Positions 61,701-64,000 of a stretch of DNA of 64,000 bases are shown one piece after another; position 1 is the stretch's first letter, and each line of letters opens with the position of its first letter. Under the pieces are notes generated by a model, which was not told the origin of the DNA, made no database searches, and saw nothing but the letters and a program-made list of their open reading frames with translations. Location: assembly GCA_907165065.1 (NCBI GenBank), contig OU015530.1, forward strand, positions 52,054,465 to 52,118,464, in the 5' to 3' direction. The translations under genes were made by a program, and so were the position numbers. This DNA comes from Caprimulgus europaeus (Eukaryota > Chordata > Aves > Caprimulgiformes > Caprimulgidae).

Positions 61701-61974
61701 TCTCCATCTAAGGACATTCTTTCACTGCATAGAAGAAGTAGTTACATCACGTAGCAGACTGTGCTCCTGTTTACATGCCCCCTGTGACATTAACGGGTTT
61801 GCAAAAGCTTGCTATCATTCGCCTGTGTCTAGTTTACAGTCGTCTATAACCTCTTCATGCATCTCTGAATGTCCAGATAGTTTTCTTCTCATCCTATATT
61901 CACATATTTGGTTATTCCTACAAAAATATAGTCCTTCCCTATTAAATAGTATTCTCGTTTTTCAGATCATACCT
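61701..61974 (-). mobile_element. Poorly preserved part of the antisense CR1
   Basis: This stretch lies between recognisable antisense CR1 pieces and would be internal ORF2 sequence if the element is continuous. I cannot match it convincingly, so it is included by position only. Confidence 0.3.
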
Positions 61975-62114
61975 CACAGAATCACAGAATGTCAGGGATT
62001 GGAAGGGACCTCGAAAGATCATCTAGTCCAATCCCCCTGTCAGAGCAGGAACACCTAAATGAGATTACACAGGAAGGCATCTGGGTGGGTTTTGAATGTC
62101 TCCAGAGAAGGAGA
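61975..62114 (-). mobile_element. Younger CR1 3' tail nested in an older CR1
   Basis: The plus strand starts CACAGAATCACAGAATGTCA, the antisense of a CR1 terminal repeat, followed by the well-preserved GGAAGGGACCTCGAAAGATC and ATCTAGTCCAATCCCCCTG text and GGTGGGTTTTGAATGTCTCC. It stops near 62114, giving a 140-bp 5'-truncated insertion. Its better preservation than the sequence on both sides, and its own 3' end, indicate a later insertion into the older CR1. Confidence 0.85.
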
Positions 62115-62139
62115 ATTGTGATCTTGACAGATCACAGTG

Positions 62140-62360
62140 TACTGACAGGGATTCTCATCTCAGTATCCTCTCCATTGTATAGGTCACTAACAAAAACACT
62201 GGGCAGAGCCAAACTCAGAGAAGGCCCTTGAAAAACCTCACTGACAATATCCTTCATCTCAACATGAAACGTTTGTGTGCTACATTGTTCTCAGAGTACT
62301 AATCATTTCCTCTAGACCATGTTTCTCTAGTGTCATACACTTTTTACACCCATGGAGTAT
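62140..62360 (-). mobile_element. Old antisense CR1, mid-ORF2 segment
   Basis: CATTGTATAGGTCACTAACA..AAACACTGGGCAGAGCC, then CTTGAAAAACCTCACTGACA, then TTTCCTCTAGACCATGTTTC is the antisense of the CR1/L3 reverse-transcriptase region around the FINDL and following loop. It continues the element at 61262-61700 in the expected order, with the nested CR1 between them. Confidence 0.55.
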
Positions 62361-62589
62361 CTTTTCTCAAAGCACTCTAAAAAAAAAAGCTTAGGGCTGC
62401 TGTGTTCCTCTCCTGCTTTAGGCTGACATCTCACTCCTTTAGGCACTGGTATTAATAGTGCTATCCACCTGATTGCAAGTGAAGATCAATACAGAATAAA
62501 GCATTCTTTGCTTAAGGCTTCTCCAAAGCTGTCTATTAAATGTAAACGTTTGGACTCCTGATAACTAATGTGCCTTGCTATTTCATCTC
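62361..62589. other. Unassigned sequence inside the CR1 mosaic
   Basis: No clear match was seen. It may be decayed CR1 sequence or unrelated DNA inserted between two old CR1 segments. Confidence 0.35.
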
Positions 62590-63130
62590 ACTTTATGTCT
62601 TGACCTTTTTGATTAGGTCACCGAGAGCTCTTGCAATGCCTTTATTCTCCTTAGTAGCCTGACCTAGTTTCTACTTTCTGTATCCTTTCCTCCTGTGTTT
62701 GAAGTTAAGGAAAAGCTCATAATTTAGACAAGCTGATCTCTTACTGACTTCTTATCTCTCCTTCACAAGGAGAGAGCTTTATTAATATTCTTCTTTAAAG
62801 AACTGCCAGCTTTCTTAAATTCCCTGTTCCATCAGGTTTGCCTCCCAGGCAACACCTGCCAATTTTGTGAGTGTTGAAATCTTCCTACTTGAAATCCATT
62901 GTTACTGTTTTGCTCCTTATCTTCCTTCAAGTCTTATGAATCATAAAGGTATCATTTCATCATCATTCCCATCCAACCTGGCCTTTGTCTACACATTGTC
63001 AAACAAATGGTTTCTTCCTATTGGTCAGTATCTAATCAAAGTTCACCTTATTCTAGTTATCTTTTAACTACCTTTACCAAAGTCCCTCAAAAGCATGTTC
63101 AAAGAACTTTCTAAACAGACTCTGTTGGAA
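62590..63130 (-). mobile_element. Possible further part of old antisense CR1/L3
   Basis: Pieces such as TTGATTAGGTCACCGAGAGC and TATTGGTCAGTATCTAATCA resemble the antisense of the part of old CR1/L3 ORF2 between endonuclease and reverse transcriptase. The similarity is loose and comes from memory of the family, so the assignment is tentative. Confidence 0.35.
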
Positions 63131-64000
63131 ATACTTTTTCTTTGCAACAGATATGTGGGTAACTAATAACCTGCACTAAGACTTACAGCTCCTTCTGCTT
63201 ATTCTTCATCCTTTTTACATTACAGTGATTGCTATCCAGTCTTATAACTTTATGAAGAACAACCTAGCCTGATTTTTATGTCCATTTAAATCATCACTGT
63301 TTATCCTACTTCTGGGACTGACTAATTCGAAGTTAAAGATCTTCACTGGTCTCCAATTTTGCTCATCACCATGTAGAATATCATTCTTGGGTGAAGAAAA
63401 CAAAGGCCTCCTGGTATGTAGCCATGCATTTACTTCCAAGATGCATGCTGTCACTCTCTGTACACTGACCCCAGACTGAAGGGACTGACAATAACATGAG
63501 CTGTGCCCTTGTTTCTCTCATCCTTGCCTCTCCCTAGCAGTGTTATGATCAGTTTGACCTGCAGTATTGAAATGTTCACTGGAGAGAATAAAAGCTCCAC
63601 AAAACAGGAACCTGAACAGGTCACTGAAATTGAAAGCTGTGTCTGTACACAACTGACCGCAGCAGATTAACTGACTTCAATAGTTCAGTGAAAGTGTTCA
63701 GTTGCTGAAGAGAGACACGATGATCCAGCAGCTGAACCACGAAAGGAGAGAAGGTAGGATGATGGAAGAGGAATAAAGACATTCACAGGGAGACTGTTGC
63801 TCAGAGAATCTCCAGCTTTGAAGATTTTCAAACTGGACAGGACAATGTTCTGGTCCTTGAGGAGGCCAAAGTCTGTTCTACTGAAGTCTCAGGCTGTGAT
63901 CCTGCTTTTTGTCTTGTTCCCTCCTTTCACAGTCCTGACTTTTACCATTACAGAGTTAGTGTCATCAAAGTTTCCACCAAATTTCACATCCTGTAGGACT
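63131..64000. other. Unassigned sequence at window end
   Basis: No gene or repeat was recognised with confidence. A 70-codon minus-strand frame (63242-63454) is unremarkable. The old CR1/L3 element may continue into this region. Confidence 0.4.

Noticed and set aside
1..64000. A CRISPR array, phage, operon or other microbial system
   Set aside because: There are no spaced direct repeats, no dense coding, and the repeats are avian retroelements.

Overview
The window looks like an AT-rich, gene-poor piece of a bird nuclear genome. The evidence is the repeats. There are several CR1 LINE fragments, including two tails with the avian AGAATCATAGAAT/AGAATCACAGAAT-type 3' end. There are three solo LTRs of the kind I know from avian endogenous retroviruses, two with perfect 5-bp target-site duplications. 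Bacterial gene structure, operons, CRISPR arrays, rRNA and convincing tRNA genes are all absent. No host protein-coding gene could be supported. The open frames are short, unrecognised, and mostly what this base composition gives by chance; the longest outside a repeat is 159 codons at 4048-4527. The window is probably intergenic, or inside a long intron or gene desert.

Layout. 1-2745 is unique AT-rich sequence with one 21-bp tandem duplication. 2746-3872 is a broken CR1 reverse-transcriptase segment that has unusually lost its 3' end. 5962-6607 is a solo LTR flanked by ATTAT. 12044-12825 is a very old CR1 3' half on the plus strand. 15606-15662 is a tiny CR1 tail. 19485-20030 is a second very old CR1 piece. 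20812-20998 is a younger CR1 tail on the minus strand. 26796-27406 is a solo LTR of the same family as the first, flanked by CCAAC. 32965-33016 and 35041-35106 are short tandem repeats. 42481-43577 is a longer solo LTR of another family, containing a perfect 15-bp hairpin. 46990-47115 may hold a tRNA-derived SINE fossil. 54551-54690 is an old antisense CR1 piece. 61262 to about 63130 is a mosaic of antisense CR1 segments, with a younger CR1 tail (61975-62114) lying inside an older one.

How the parts relate. The repeats record several ages of insertion: very old CR1 elements shared in style with other reptiles, then avian CR1 copies, then retroviral LTRs. No retroviral internal genes remain, so each LTR appears to be the product of LTR-LTR recombination. 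The two same-family LTRs share an identical 29-bp block containing an ATGCAAAT octamer just upstream of a TATA-like sequence.

The most interesting testable idea is that the 3'-less CR1 at 2746-3872 and the 5'-less antisense CR1 tail at 20812-20998 stop at nearly the same point of the element. That could mean they are two halves of one copy split by a roughly 17-kb inversion, although chance is also plausible. Between the repeats lie AT-rich stretches with clustered homeodomain-like cores that could be conserved enhancers, and a few sequences flanked by good splice consensus. Neither group can be confirmed from one sequence.
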